Shown in pieces: positions 25,194 to 33,604 of a stretch of DNA of 60,291 nucleotides. Made by a program: the position numbers and the translations under genes. The stretch's first letter is position 1, and each line of letters starts with the position of its first letter. The notes under the pieces are model-generated. The model was not told where the DNA came from, ran no database searches, and saw nothing but the letters and a program-made list of their open reading frames with translations. Origin of the DNA: Streptosporangiaceae bacterium (GTDB lineage Bacteria > Actinomycetota > Actinomycetes > Streptosporangiales > Streptosporangiaceae); NCBI GenBank assembly GCA_019245115.1, contig JAFARZ010000222.1:1-60291 (forward strand). The letters run 5' to 3'.

Positions 25194-27918
25194 CAAGCCC
25201 ACCGTATTTCTCAGCACGACGGCGGAATGCCTCAGCACCGCCCTCGAGCACCGTCCGGATCTCTCCTCGCACCGCCGCGTCATCAATGGACGCACGCGTG
25301 CGCACTTGGCACCTGTCGCTCACGTCAGCAAGGCTCAGCACCAGCTCGGCGTCACCATTTACGGGGATGTTCGCATTATGGGTCGCAGCGATAATCTGCC
25401 GTCTGCGTGCCGGGTCGGTAACCCCTTTCTCAGCGCGCAGCAGCGACACAACATCCTCATAGACAAACCGGTTATCCAGGTCGTCCTCCGGCTGGTCCAA
25501 GATGAGCGGCCGACCGCCTTGCGCAAAGACCAGCAGCAGCAGGGCGGTTGCCTTCTGGCCGCTGGACAGCTCGGCAAGGTCACGCGGGACGCCATCCACG
25601 ACTAGCGCGACCGCGACACGATCGTCCGGAGCGAGTACTTCAACCTGGCGCATGCGCTCCGGTTCCGCCAGCCATGCCGTCAGACGCTGCGCCATGGCTG
25701 GAGTAAGGCCGAAACGCTTCGCCACCGCAGCCTCGCCTTGCCGTACGGCATTCACTAGCTCGACACCATCTACACCAGGCGTCCGCATGATGCCGCTTAC
25801 CGCATCTGCTGTGACTCGCGACCCCCTCAGTATGGCCGACAGAGCACCGTCGAACGCGGCGGTATCGCCGAGGTAAGTCACCTCCATGCGAAGCCTGCCA
25901 GCAAGCACCGCATTCACGGGCTCAGCCGCGCGTTGCCGCAATGTGAAGCCATCGCGCCGCTCGTCCTGCAGGCGGCGCAGCAGCATGTCACGCTCTTCGC
26001 GGAGCCGCTCGCGCTCGTCGTCAAGGCGCGCCATACGCTCGACGATTGGCTGCAGCGCGGTGCGCTCACTTACCGTCTCCACGTAGCGCTGCGCGTCGAC
26101 AGGGCCTGAGCCTAGATCATGCTGGATGCGACGCAGGTCGTCCTCCAAGCCCGAAGTCAGTCCGGGCCATCTGGCTAGCGCCGAAGAAGCATCGTCCCGC
26201 AATTCCGTTAGCTGCATACCGACATTGGTGAGCGTCGTCCTGATGCTGTTACGCGCATCGTCGATACGCGTGGCCAGGCCCTTCATCGAGTCAGCGTGCT
26301 CACTCTCAGCAGCGGCGAGTTCGCTTGCCGCGCCAGCCAGCTCTTCTAGGAGCGTCCTCGTGTTCTCCATGTATGCGGCAAGTGCGTCCTCGGTTCTGCT
26401 TACCGCTGTGCCGAGCCTTGCCTGGTCGGACGCCAGTTTGGAATGGCGATCGAGCTTGTCGGCCACTCCTTGTTGCTCATAGTAGCTAATGTTACTGTTG
26501 AGCCGGTTAAGCCGTTCCGCATACTCCTCACGCTTGGCTACCTGACGCTCTAGATCCTCGATGGCCCTCGTATTGCGTCGCAGCTCATCCAGGGTGCGGC
26601 GCTCCCTGGCATCGGCTTGCCGTGCGTCGTCCCCGATGATCTCGTCAAGCAACCGGAGCCGGAAGCGGTCGTCCCTAGCCACCGCCTGGATCTCGCGCTG
26701 CAGCAGGATCACCGGCGATCCGCCCGGGCCGAAGAGCTCAAGCGGCGGGACACTCACATTGTCGCCGGAAGACAGACAAGTGACTCTCGGCTGCTGGCCG
26801 AAGACTCGCGTCACCTCATAGCGCTGCCGTTCAGCTCCCGGACGCTCGATCACCAGGCGTACTCGGCCACCGCTGCCGAGAGAATGTCCCACAAGAGACA
26901 TTCGTTCCGATTGATCGGAGTAGGGTTCACCGCCAAGGCCATACCGCAGTGTCTCTAGGATTGCCGACTTACCCGCTCCACGTCCCCCGATGAGAGTGGT
27001 CAGATCATCGCTGAACCGCAGCGCCAAGCCATCAAGGAAATCGCCCTCCACCTCCATGGACAGAATACGTGGATGACGCACTGGTCCGGGTGGCCGGGTG
27101 AGCACCCGTGTCCGCGGATCATGCAGCGCCAGCCTGAGCGCGTCGGCGTTAACCGTGCTCAGCTTGATCCAGGTTAGGCATCGACGGCCGTCAGGCAACG
27201 TCCTGCCACCGATCTCGCCGAAGCCGTGCGGATCGCTGCTCAGAGTGCACGCGAGGGAGTCCAGCTGATCACCGGTGAACTGACCTGTACCTCGGAGCTT
27301 CTCCGGTGTGGACTCGCATTGATCGATCGCGTCAATCAAACCTTCTCGGATCAATTCCGCCGCATCCCGCACTGTCAGAGCATTGAACAGCCCTTTCGAG
27401 CTAGACGCATGAGCGGCGATGACGACACAACCGAGACGTTCCCGCACATCGGCCAGTGCGTCCCTTAGCGATTCGCGGAGCCTAAGCTCCTCGTGCCCGC
27501 CGCGCATCGAGCCAGGGTAGAGAGGATCGGGGCTTCTACCCTGATAACGGATCACTTCTGCAATACGCAGTGGATCGACGCCCGGACTGCACACCAGCAG
27601 GAGGTGTAGACCCTTGCCCGCACCTTCGCCAATTGACATCTCTGCACCGGGCAGGACAGCAATCATGGCGGCCTCAGCACGTTCACGGATGAGCGAAAAC
27701 CAAGGCTGCCGAGCGCCCTGGTAGTCCGTAATCGCAGCAACCTCAATACCAGCGCTGGCGAGCTTGGCTACGTACTCGTCGGCGAGACGACCTCGGTCGG
27801 TGGCCTTCTGCACATCTATGCCTGGCGGCAGCTCAAAGCTCTGCACACCGGGGGTGTGCAAGTGCAGGTCGACGCAGCGCCACGTCGCGCCGACCGCTAC
27901 ATCAGGCAGATCCATCAC
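25180..27918 (-). CDS. TrlF-like protein: PHP domain fused to SMC-like ATPase
   Basis: This is a 912-aa fusion. Residues 15-235 form a PHP phosphoesterase: His19 and His21 (HLH), Asp65 (ITDYQG), Glu93 (GAEMS), His105, His170 (AAHASS), Asp229 and His231 (SSDPHGFG), so the metal site looks complete. The rest is a RecF/SMC-like ATPase: Walker A GGRGAGKS 311-318, coiled-coil arms about 420-660, signature LSSGQ 784-788, Walker B LILDQPED 805-812 and His847 (ATHNAN). I know this architecture as the TrlF family of AAA-like ATPases; its function is not settled. By analogy with OLD, Rad50 and PARIS-type systems it may sense or process nucleic acid. It is followed by a coupled AlbA_2 gene and lies 63 bp behind rluD. 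The first codon is GTG; ATG 27915 is the likelier start. Confidence 0.85.
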   Translation of the reverse strand: MMDLPDVAVGATWRCVDLHLHTPGVQSFELPPGIDVQKATDRGRLADEYVAKLASAGIEVAAITDYQGARQPWFSLIRERAEAAMIAVLPGAEMSIGEGAGKGLHLLLVCSPGVDPLRIAEVIRYQGRSPDPLYPGSMRGGHEELRLRESLRDALADVRERLGCVVIAAHASSSKGLFNALTVRDAAELIREGLIDAIDQCESTPEKLRGTGQFTGDQLDSLACTLSSDPHGFGEIGGRTLPDGRRCLTWIKLSTVNADALRLALHDPRTRVLTRPPGPVRHPRILSMEVEGDFLDGLALRFSDDLTTLIGGRGAGKSAILETLRYGLGGEPYSDQSERMSLVGHSLGSGGRVRLVIERPGAERQRYEVTRVFGQQPRVTCLSSGDNVSVPPLELFGPGGSPVILLQREIQAVARDDRFRLRLLDEIIGDDARQADARERRTLDELRRNTRAIEDLERQVAKREEYAERLNRLNSNISYYEQQGVADKLDRHSKLASDQARLGTAVSRTEDALAAYMENTRTLLEELAGAASELAAAESEHADSMKGLATRIDDARNSIRTTLTNVGMQLTELRDDASSALARWPGLTSGLEDDLRRIQHDLGSGPVDAQRYVETVSERTALQPIVERMARLDDERERLREERDMLLRRLQDERRDGFTLRQRAAEPVNAVLAGRLRMEVTYLGDTAAFDGALSAILRGSRVTADAVSGIMRTPGVDGVELVNAVRQGEAAVAKRFGLTPAMAQRLTAWLAEPERMRQVEVLAPDDRVAVALVVDGVPRDLAELSSGQKATALLLLVFAQGGRPLILDQPEDDLDNRFVYEDVVSLLRAEKGVTDPARRRQIIAATHNANIPVNGDAELVLSLADVSDRCQVRTRASIDDAAVRGEIRTVLEGGAEAFRRRAEKYGGLDDTR

Positions 27919-27981
27919 GACACCATCATCCCGCGCACTAGGTGTGCGATGGTGAAGCCACTCCCGGGAAGTAATCGACGG

Positions 27982-28917
27982 TCAGCTTTCGGTGCGGAGG
28001 ATGTCCAGGGCGTGGGCCAGGTCATCCGGGTAGGGGCTGGTGAAGGTGACCTGGCGGGCGTCGGCGGGATGGGCGAAGGACAGTTCCACGGCGTGCAGCC
28101 ACTGCCGGGTCAGGCCCAGGTGGGCGGCGAGCACCGGATCGGCGCCGTAGAGCAGGTCACCGCAGCAAGGGTGGCGGATGGCGGCCATGTGCACGCGGAT
28201 CTGGTGGGTGCGGCCGGTCTCCAGGTGCACCGAAACTAGGCTGGCGGCGCGGAATGCCTCCAGCGTGTCGTAGTGGGTCACGCTCGGCCGCCCGTCGCTG
28301 ACCACGGCGAACCGGCCGTCGCCGGACGGGTGCCTGCCGATGGGCGCGTCCACCGTGCCACGCAGCGGGTCCGGGTGGCCCTGGACCAGCGCGTGGTACA
28401 CCTTGTCCACCGTGCGCTCGCGGAACGCTCTCTTCAGAAAGCTGTAGGCGCGCTCGCTCTTGGCCACCACCATGACGCCGGTGGTGTTCGCGTCCAGCCG
28501 GTGCACGATCCCCTGCCGCTCGGCCGCCCCGCTGGTCGCCACCCGGTGGCCCGCCGCGAGCAGTCCCCCGATGACGGTCGGCCCGGTCCACCCGGGAGTC
28601 GGATGCGCGGCCACGCCACGCGGCTTGTCCACCACGATGATGTCGTCGTCCTCGTACAGCACGTCGAGCCCGTCGACCGCGCGCGGAACAGGCGCGGACC
28701 GCGGCGCGGGCAGCGTCACCTCGAGGAAGTCACCGGCCAGCACACGATCGGACTTCGCGGCCGCCCGCCCGCCGAGCAGCACCTGACCGTCGCCGATAAG
28801 CTCCGCCGCGCGGGACCGGGACAACCCGAACATCCGGGCCAGCGCCGCGTCCAGCCGTTCCCCGTCGAGCCCTTCCGGGACCAGGACCTCTCGTACAGCG
28901 CTCACTTCTGGGCTCAT
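27982..28917 (-). CDS. RluA/RluD-family 23S rRNA pseudouridine synthase
   Basis: This 311-aa enzyme isomerises uridine to pseudouridine in RNA. It has an N-terminal S4 RNA-binding domain ([21 protein letters not shown], residues 21-41). The catalytic domain carries HRLDANTTG with Asp142 as nucleophile, and [10 protein letters not shown] later. The length is standard for RluD. ATG 28917 overlaps the lspA stop as ATGA; a GTG four codons downstream (28905) is an alternative. The lspA-rluD order is common across Actinobacteria and Firmicutes. The exact target uridines are not deducible. Confidence 0.92.
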   Translation of the reverse strand: MSPEVSAVREVLVPEGLDGERLDAALARMFGLSRSRAAELIGDGQVLLGGRAAAKSDRVLAGDFLEVTLPAPRSAPVPRAVDGLDVLYEDDDIIVVDKPRGVAAHPTPGWTGPTVIGGLLAAGHRVATSGAAERQGIVHRLDANTTGVMVVAKSERAYSFLKRAFRERTVDKVYHALVQGHPDPLRGTVDAPIGRHPSGDGRFAVVSDGRPSVTHYDTLEAFRAASLVSVHLETGRTHQIRVHMAAIRHPCCGDLLYGADPVLAAHLGLTRQWLHAVELSFAHPADARQVTFTSPYPDDLAHALDILRTES

Positions 28918-29525
28918 TTCTGGCTGACGCGGGTCCCGTCGAACCCGATGCCGCGCAAGGCCAGCAGAGCGACCAGGATTCCCCCGCACACCACGGAGGA
29001 ATCGGCGAGGTTGAACACCGGCCAGTGCGGCACCTGGATCCAGTCGACGACATGACCGACGAACAGGCCGGGCGCCCGGAAGATCCGGTCCAGCAGGTTC
29101 CCGGTCGCGCCGCCCAGCAGCAGTCCCAGGGCGATCGCCCAGCCGATGCTGCGCAGGTTGCGCGCGGCCCGCAGGATGTAGAGGACCACCCCGGCGGCGA
29201 TGGCGGTGAACACGATCGTCAGCGACGTGCCGATACTGAACGCCGCACCGCTGTTGCGGGTGAGCACGAACTCCAGGAAGGTTCCCAGCACGTGTACCGG
29301 CGGCTTCCCGGCCAGCCGGGAGACGACTACCGCCTTGGTGATCACGTCGGCGGCGATGACGAACACCGCCACGCCGAGCAATATCCCTATCCGGCGCGGC
29401 CGCGTAGGCGAGAGCGCCGAACTGCCGGACGTCTCCTCGGTGCTCTGTTGGCTCGCGGGGGGACGACCCCCCGCACCCCCCGCACCCTCCGGGCCAGTCA
29501 GCGTCGCTCCTCCCGCTGTTTGCAC
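28914..29525 (-). CDS. lspA: Lipoprotein signal peptidase (signal peptidase II)
   Basis: This aspartyl protease cleaves lipoprotein signals after diacylglyceryl transfer. It has four membrane helices, and the catalytic Asp residues lie in GNLLDRIF and FNLADS. The N-terminal tail of about 45 residues is Gly/Pro/Ser-rich, longer than usual. The start is uncertain: GTG 29525 (203 aa) has no ribosome-binding site. A CTG at 29501 (195 aa) has GGGAGGAG six bases upstream and overlaps the DksA-like stop as CTGA, exactly like the other coupled starts in this window. It processes lipoproteins such as the three seen in this window. Confidence 0.9.
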   Translation of the reverse strand: MQTAGGATLTGPEGAGGAGGRPPASQQSTEETSGSSALSPTRPRRIGILLGVAVFVIAADVITKAVVVSRLAGKPPVHVLGTFLEFVLTRNSGAAFSIGTSLTIVFTAIAAGVVLYILRAARNLRSIGWAIALGLLLGGATGNLLDRIFRAPGLFVGHVVDWIQVPHWPVFNLADSSVVCGGILVALLALRGIGFDGTRVSQK

Positions 29526-29917
29526 TCTACGCACAGGATCGCCCTGGGGAACGCCAGCAGACGGGCCTTGCCTATCGCCTTGCCGCAAGATTCGCATACC
29601 CCATATGTTCCCGCATCGATTCGCCCGAGGGCCCGCTCGGTCTGGTCGAGCAGATCCCGGGCGTTCTGGGTGAGGGCAAAGTCATGCTCGCGCTCGTACG
29701 CCTTCGCGCCGGCATCGGCCTGGTCGTCCCCGGCGTCAACGACCGAATCCGACAGCCGTTCGGCGATCTGGGACGTGACCCGGTCGATGTCCGCGCGCAG
29801 GCCGATGGCCTCGCCTTCGAGTTCCTTGCGGACCTGCGCCAGTTCGGCGTCGGTCCAGGGCTCCTCACCTGATCGTACCGGGATATCAGCGGCCCCGGAC
29901 CGTGGAGCTGCGGGCAT
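29498..29917 (-). CDS. TraR/DksA-family zinc-finger protein
   Basis: This 139-aa protein has a long N-terminal helix pair (about 20-95) and a C4 zinc finger: Cys108, Cys111, Cys129 and Cys132. The layout is DksA-like; such proteins insert into the RNA polymerase secondary channel, although actinobacterial members of this family are less studied. The start ATG has GGAGG six bases upstream. It leads the dksA-like/lspA/rluD run on the minus strand and diverges from ileS across 112 bp. Confidence 0.9.
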   Translation of the reverse strand: MPAAPRSGAADIPVRSGEEPWTDAELAQVRKELEGEAIGLRADIDRVTSQIAERLSDSVVDAGDDQADAGAKAYEREHDFALTQNARDLLDQTERALGRIDAGTYGVCESCGKAIGKARLLAFPRAILCVECKQREERR

Positions 29918-29995
29918 GTGCAGCCTCCAGTCAGAAAGTTCGATTTCAGTGGATCGGTCAACGGAGGATAATTCGCGGTGCTACGCGTTGCAAAC

Positions 29996-30023
29996 CTGAC
30001 ACGAACGGGATGGCGACTATCCT
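29996..30023 (+). promoter_or_regulatory. ileS promoter, leaderless
   Basis: The -35 CTGACA (29996-30001), a 16-bp spacer and the -10 TATCCT (30018-30023) are followed by only six bases before the GTG start at 30030. No ribosome-binding site precedes the start, so transcription probably begins at or next to the start codon. Confidence 0.6.
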
Positions 30024-30029
30024 GGCCCC

Positions 30030-33000
30030 GTGTCGTTCGAGCCACTCCCCTCCCAGGTTGACCTGCCCGCTATTGAACGCGAAATACTGAAACGCTGGGA
30101 GGACACGCGCGTCTTCGAGCGCTCGCTGGAGCAGACTCGCGGCGGCCCGCGCTGGACGTTCTACGAGGGACCGCCGACCGCCAACGGCATGCCGGGCGTG
30201 CATCACGTTGAGGCGCGCACCTTCAAGGATCTGTTCCCGCGGTTCCGGACCATGCAGGGCTACCACGTCCCGCGCAAGGGCGGCTGGGACTGCCACGGGC
30301 TCCCGGTCGAGGTCGCGGTGGAAAAAGAACTCGGCCTGAACGGGAAGAAGGAGATCGAGGCCTACGGGGTGGCCGAGTTCAACGCCCGGTGCCGCGAATC
30401 GGTCATGCGGCACGTGGACGCCTGGCTCGAGATGTCCCGGCGCATGGGTTACTGGTCGGATTACGAGCAGGCCTACCGCACCATGGACCCCGACTACATC
30501 GAGTCCGTGTGGTGGTCGCTGAAGACCATCTTCGACAAGGGCCTGCTGGTCCGCGACTTCCGGATCAGCCCTTACTGCCCGCGATGCGGCACCCCGCTGT
30601 CCGACCATGAGATGGGTCAGCCGGACGTCTACCAGATCGTCACCGATCCCGCCATCACCGTACGGTTCCGGCTGACCGAGCTACCGGATGAGGCGCCCGA
30701 CCAGCACGGTGTCTACCAGCAGCTGAGGGACGCTGACCTGCTCGTGTGGACCACCACGCCGTGGACGCTGGTGGCCAACACCGCGGTCGCGGTCCACCCG
30801 GACGCGATCTATGTGGTCGCTCGCAGATCCCGGGACGGAGACCGGGTGGTGGTCGCCGAGGATCTCTACGCCCGCGTGCTCGGCGAAGGATGGCATGTGG
30901 CCGCCAGGTTCCGCGGCGAGGAACTGGCCGGGGCGAGGTACCGGCGCCCGTTCGTGCTGATTGATATCCCTAACGCCCATGTGGTCATTCCAGGGTCATT
31001 CGTGACCACGGAGGATGGCACCGGCCTGGTGCACCTGGCGCCGGCCTTCGGCGCGGACGACATGGAGGCGTCGCGGGCGCACGGGCTGCCGATCGTCAAC
31101 CCGATCCGGCCGGACGGGCGGTTCAGCGAGGACGTGGGGCTGGTCGGCGGGAAGTTCTTCAAGGACGCGGACAAGCGGCTCATCGCCGACCTGGACGACC
31201 GTGGACTGCTGTTCCGTTCCGAGGTGCACGAGCACAGCTATCCGCACTGCTGGCGGTGCGGCACGCCGCTGCTCTATTACGCCCTGCCGTCCTGGTATAT
31301 CAAAACGACCACAATAAAAGATCAGCTTCTTAAGCAGAACGACAGGACTGCTTGGTACCCGGCCACCGTCAAGGAAGGCCGGTATGGCGAATGGCTGCGG
31401 AACAACGTGGACTGGGCGCTGTCGCGGACCCGGTACTGGGGCACACCGCTGCCGCTTTGGACCTGCCCGAACGAGCATGTGACCTGCGTGGATTCGCTCG
31501 CGGCGCTGTCCGAACTGGCGGGCCGCGACGTTGCCGGCCTGGACCCGCACCGGCCGTTCGTCGACTCCGTCACGTTCGAGTGTCCTGAGTGCGGTGCGCT
31601 CGCGCAGCGGGTGCCCGAGGTGATCGACGTCTGGTACGACTCCGGTTCCATGCCATTCGCGCAGTTCGGAGCGCCGTGGCGGAATCCGGAGTTGTTCGAT
31701 GCCGCGTACCCGGCCCAGTTCATCTGCGAGGCGATCGACCAGACACGCGGCTGGTTCTACTCGCTGATGGCGGTGGGGACGCTGGTGTTCGGGCGGTCGG
31801 CGTACGAGAACGTGCTGTGCCTCGGGTTGCTGGTCGACGAGACCGGCCGGAAGATGAGCAAGCACCTGGGCAACGTACTCGAGCCGCTGCCGTTGATGGA
31901 GACGCACGGGGCGGACGCGCTGCGCTGGTTCTTCGCGGCCAGCGGATCGCCGTGGGCGGCGCGGCGGCTGTCGTCCGGAATGCTGGCCGAGATCGTGCGG
32001 AAGGTCCTGCTCACGTACTGGAACACCACGTCGTTCCTGGTGCTGTACGCGAACGCGTCGGGCTGGACACCCGGGGCTTCTTCCTGGGCTGACCGGCCGT
32101 TGCTGGACCGGTGGGTGCTGAGCGAACTGCATTCGCTGGTGCGAGACGTTACTGCCGGGCTGGAGGGGTTTGACTCCGCCGGGGCCGGGCGGCGGCTGGC
32201 GGGGTTCATCGACGACCTGTCCAACTGGTACGTGCGACGGTCCCGGCGGCGGTTCTGGGAGGGGGACGCGGTCGCGTTCGCCACGCTGTACGAATGCCTG
32301 GTCACGCTGACCCAGTTGATGGCGCCGTTCACGCCGTTCCTGACCGACTACGTGTGGGGCGTGCTCTCGGACGCTGGTTCCGGTTCTGGTTCCGGTTCTG
32401 GTTCCGGTTCTGCCCGGCCGTCGTCGGTGCATCTGGCATCGTGGCCGGTGGCGGATGATTCGGTGGTGGACGAGGTTTTGTCCGCGCAGATGGCGCTGGC
32501 CAGGCGATTGACCGAACTGGGCCGGTCGGCGCGGGCTTCGGCGTCGGTCCGGACCCGGCAGCCGCTGGGGCGCGCGCTGGTGGGAGCCGCGGGCTTTTTG
32601 TCGCTGCCCGCCGAACTGCGTGACCTGGTCGCCGAGGAGCTGAATGTAGGGTCTCTCGATGTGCTGGACTCGTCGACGGAACTGGTGGACTACTCGGTGA
32701 AACCCGCATACCGGTCGCTGGGACAGCGGTTCGGTTCGTCGACGCCGGCCGTGGCCGCCGCGATCTCCGGGTCGGATCCCGCGTCGGTGGCATCGGCCGT
32801 GCTGTCCGGGGACGGGTTCACGGTCACGGTGGACGGGTCCCCGGTGTCGCTGTCGGGTGCGGACGTCGTGGTGACGCAGACGCCGCGCGAGGGCTGGGCG
32901 GTGGCCAGCGACGGCGGCGAGACCGTGGCGCTGGACATCACGATCACTCCCGCTTTGCGGTCGCTGGGGCTGGCGCGCGAAGTGATCAGGCTCATCCAGG

Positions 33001-33281
33001 ACGCGCGGAAGAAGGCCGGGCTCGACATCACCGACCGCATCTGGTTGCGGTGGGCCGCTTCTTCCGGGTCCCCGGTCGCTGAGGCGCTTCACGAACACGG
33101 GCAGCTGATCGCCGACGAGGTGCTGGCCGTCGACTACGGTTCCAGTTCGGGTGCTGCCTCCGGTTCTGGTTCCGGTTCTGGTTCCGGGACCGCTGGCGTT
33201 GACTCCGGGCCCGCTGGCTCGGACGCCGCGGAGTTCGCGGATCACGATCTGGACCTGCGCTTCTGGCTCCGCCGCGCCTGA
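30030..33281 (+). CDS. ileS: Isoleucyl-tRNA synthetase
   Basis: This class I synthetase charges tRNA-Ile and is 1083 aa. The HIGH-type signature is HHVE at 58-61 within PGVHHVEARTFKD, and KMSKH is at 608-612. Editing (CP1) sequences with TTPWTLVANTAVAVHP lie between. Several Cys pairs (YCPRCG, CWRCG, CPECG) suggest bound zinc. The C-terminus has no zinc-finger tail and resembles the eukaryote-like (type 2, often mupirocin-tolerant) enzymes; that assignment is an inference. Two Gly-Ser runs are odd: about residues 782-793 and 1043-1053. They are encoded by a 12-bp microsatellite and sit in the anticodon-binding region and near the C-terminus. Confidence 0.95.
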   Translation: MSFEPLPSQVDLPAIEREILKRWEDTRVFERSLEQTRGGPRWTFYEGPPTANGMPGVHHVEARTFKDLFPRFRTMQGYHVPRKGGWDCHGLPVEVAVEKELGLNGKKEIEAYGVAEFNARCRESVMRHVDAWLEMSRRMGYWSDYEQAYRTMDPDYIESVWWSLKTIFDKGLLVRDFRISPYCPRCGTPLSDHEMGQPDVYQIVTDPAITVRFRLTELPDEAPDQHGVYQQLRDADLLVWTTTPWTLVANTAVAVHPDAIYVVARRSRDGDRVVVAEDLYARVLGEGWHVAARFRGEELAGARYRRPFVLIDIPNAHVVIPGSFVTTEDGTGLVHLAPAFGADDMEASRAHGLPIVNPIRPDGRFSEDVGLVGGKFFKDADKRLIADLDDRGLLFRSEVHEHSYPHCWRCGTPLLYYALPSWYIKTTTIKDQLLKQNDRTAWYPATVKEGRYGEWLRNNVDWALSRTRYWGTPLPLWTCPNEHVTCVDSLAALSELAGRDVAGLDPHRPFVDSVTFECPECGALAQRVPEVIDVWYDSGSMPFAQFGAPWRNPELFDAAYPAQFICEAIDQTRGWFYSLMAVGTLVFGRSAYENVLCLGLLVDETGRKMSKHLGNVLEPLPLMETHGADALRWFFAASGSPWAARRLSSGMLAEIVRKVLLTYWNTTSFLVLYANASGWTPGASSWADRPLLDRWVLSELHSLVRDVTAGLEGFDSAGAGRRLAGFIDDLSNWYVRRSRRRFWEGDAVAFATLYECLVTLTQLMAPFTPFLTDYVWGVLSDAGSGSGSGSGSGSARPSSVHLASWPVADDSVVDEVLSAQMALARRLTELGRSARASASVRTRQPLGRALVGAAGFLSLPAELRDLVAEELNVGSLDVLDSSTELVDYSVKPAYRSLGQRFGSSTPAVAAAISGSDPASVASAVLSGDGFTVTVDGSPVSLSGADVVVTQTPREGWAVASDGGETVALDITITPALRSLGLAREVIRLIQDARKKAGLDITDRIWLRWAASSGSPVAEALHEHGQLIADEVLAVDYGSSSGAASGSGSGSGSGTAGVDSGPAGSDAAEFADHDLDLRFWLRRA
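32373..32412. repeat. GGTTCTGGTTCC microsatellite in ileS (first)
   Basis: About three 12-bp units encode a (Gly-Ser)n run inside the anticodon-binding part of IleRS. The unit is a multiple of three, so changes in number keep the frame. Confidence 0.85.
33158..33188. repeat. GGTTCTGGTTCC microsatellite in ileS (second)
   Basis: This is a second copy of the same Gly-Ser-encoding repeat, about 750 bp further on, in the linker before the last ~30 residues of IleRS. Confidence 0.85.
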
Positions 33282-33362
33282 ATGCCGCGACGTTCGCGCG
33301 CTACGAGACGCCCGTTTCACCCCATTTGCCGACCTAACACCCCCGTGCTCGTGTGGTTGATC

Positions 33363-33418
33363 CGGGCTTCGTGGTGCTTTTTGGGTACTCGGATACCCAA
33401 AAAGCACCACGAAGCCCG
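33363..33418. terminator. Bidirectional terminator, 25-bp perfect stem
   Basis: Arms 33363-33387 and 33394-33418 are exact reverse complements around the 6-base loop CTCGGA. The stem contains a run of five T (GCTTTTTGGG) on one arm and five A on the other. Placed between convergent genes, it could terminate both. The word AAAGCACCACGA recurs immediately after the right arm. Confidence 0.7.
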
Positions 33419-33571
33419 AAAGCACCACGATAACTGCCCGGTATGCCCGTTCCGCCCTGCCCCGCAGCACCGTCACCAGCCGGGCGCGGGTCCGCAGCGG
33501 TTCCGGCGCTCATCGACACGAACTGCTGCTGCAGGAATAGCGGCTCTCCCCCTTGCGCCCGGAGCAGCCCC

Positions 33572-33599
33572 CGGCAAAGCGGCCGGACCTTCTTTGCCG
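33572..33599 (-). terminator. Small stem-loop past the membrane protein gene
   Basis: CGGCAAAG and CTTTGCCG form an 8-bp perfect stem around a 12-base loop, five bases beyond the minus-strand stop codon. There is no T-run. Confidence 0.4.
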
Positions 33600-33604
33600 C
33601 GGCA

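Larger units (their letters stand above)
33282..33604. other. 323-bp convergent gap, no gene
   Basis: This is the gap between ileS (plus) and the minus-strand membrane protein. It contains the 25-bp perfect hairpin at 33363-33418 and a smaller stem-loop at 33572-33599. Otherwise I see nothing. Confidence 0.6.

Noticed and set aside
25194..25295. Longer AlbA_2 protein starting at 25295
   Set aside because: Extra residues are Arg/Cys-rich and read the PHP-ATPase gene out of frame; ATG 25193 starts the family's sequence.
30996..33476. Very long minus-strand frame opposite ileS
   Set aside because: Antisense shadow; Arg/Pro/Gln-rich, no domain.
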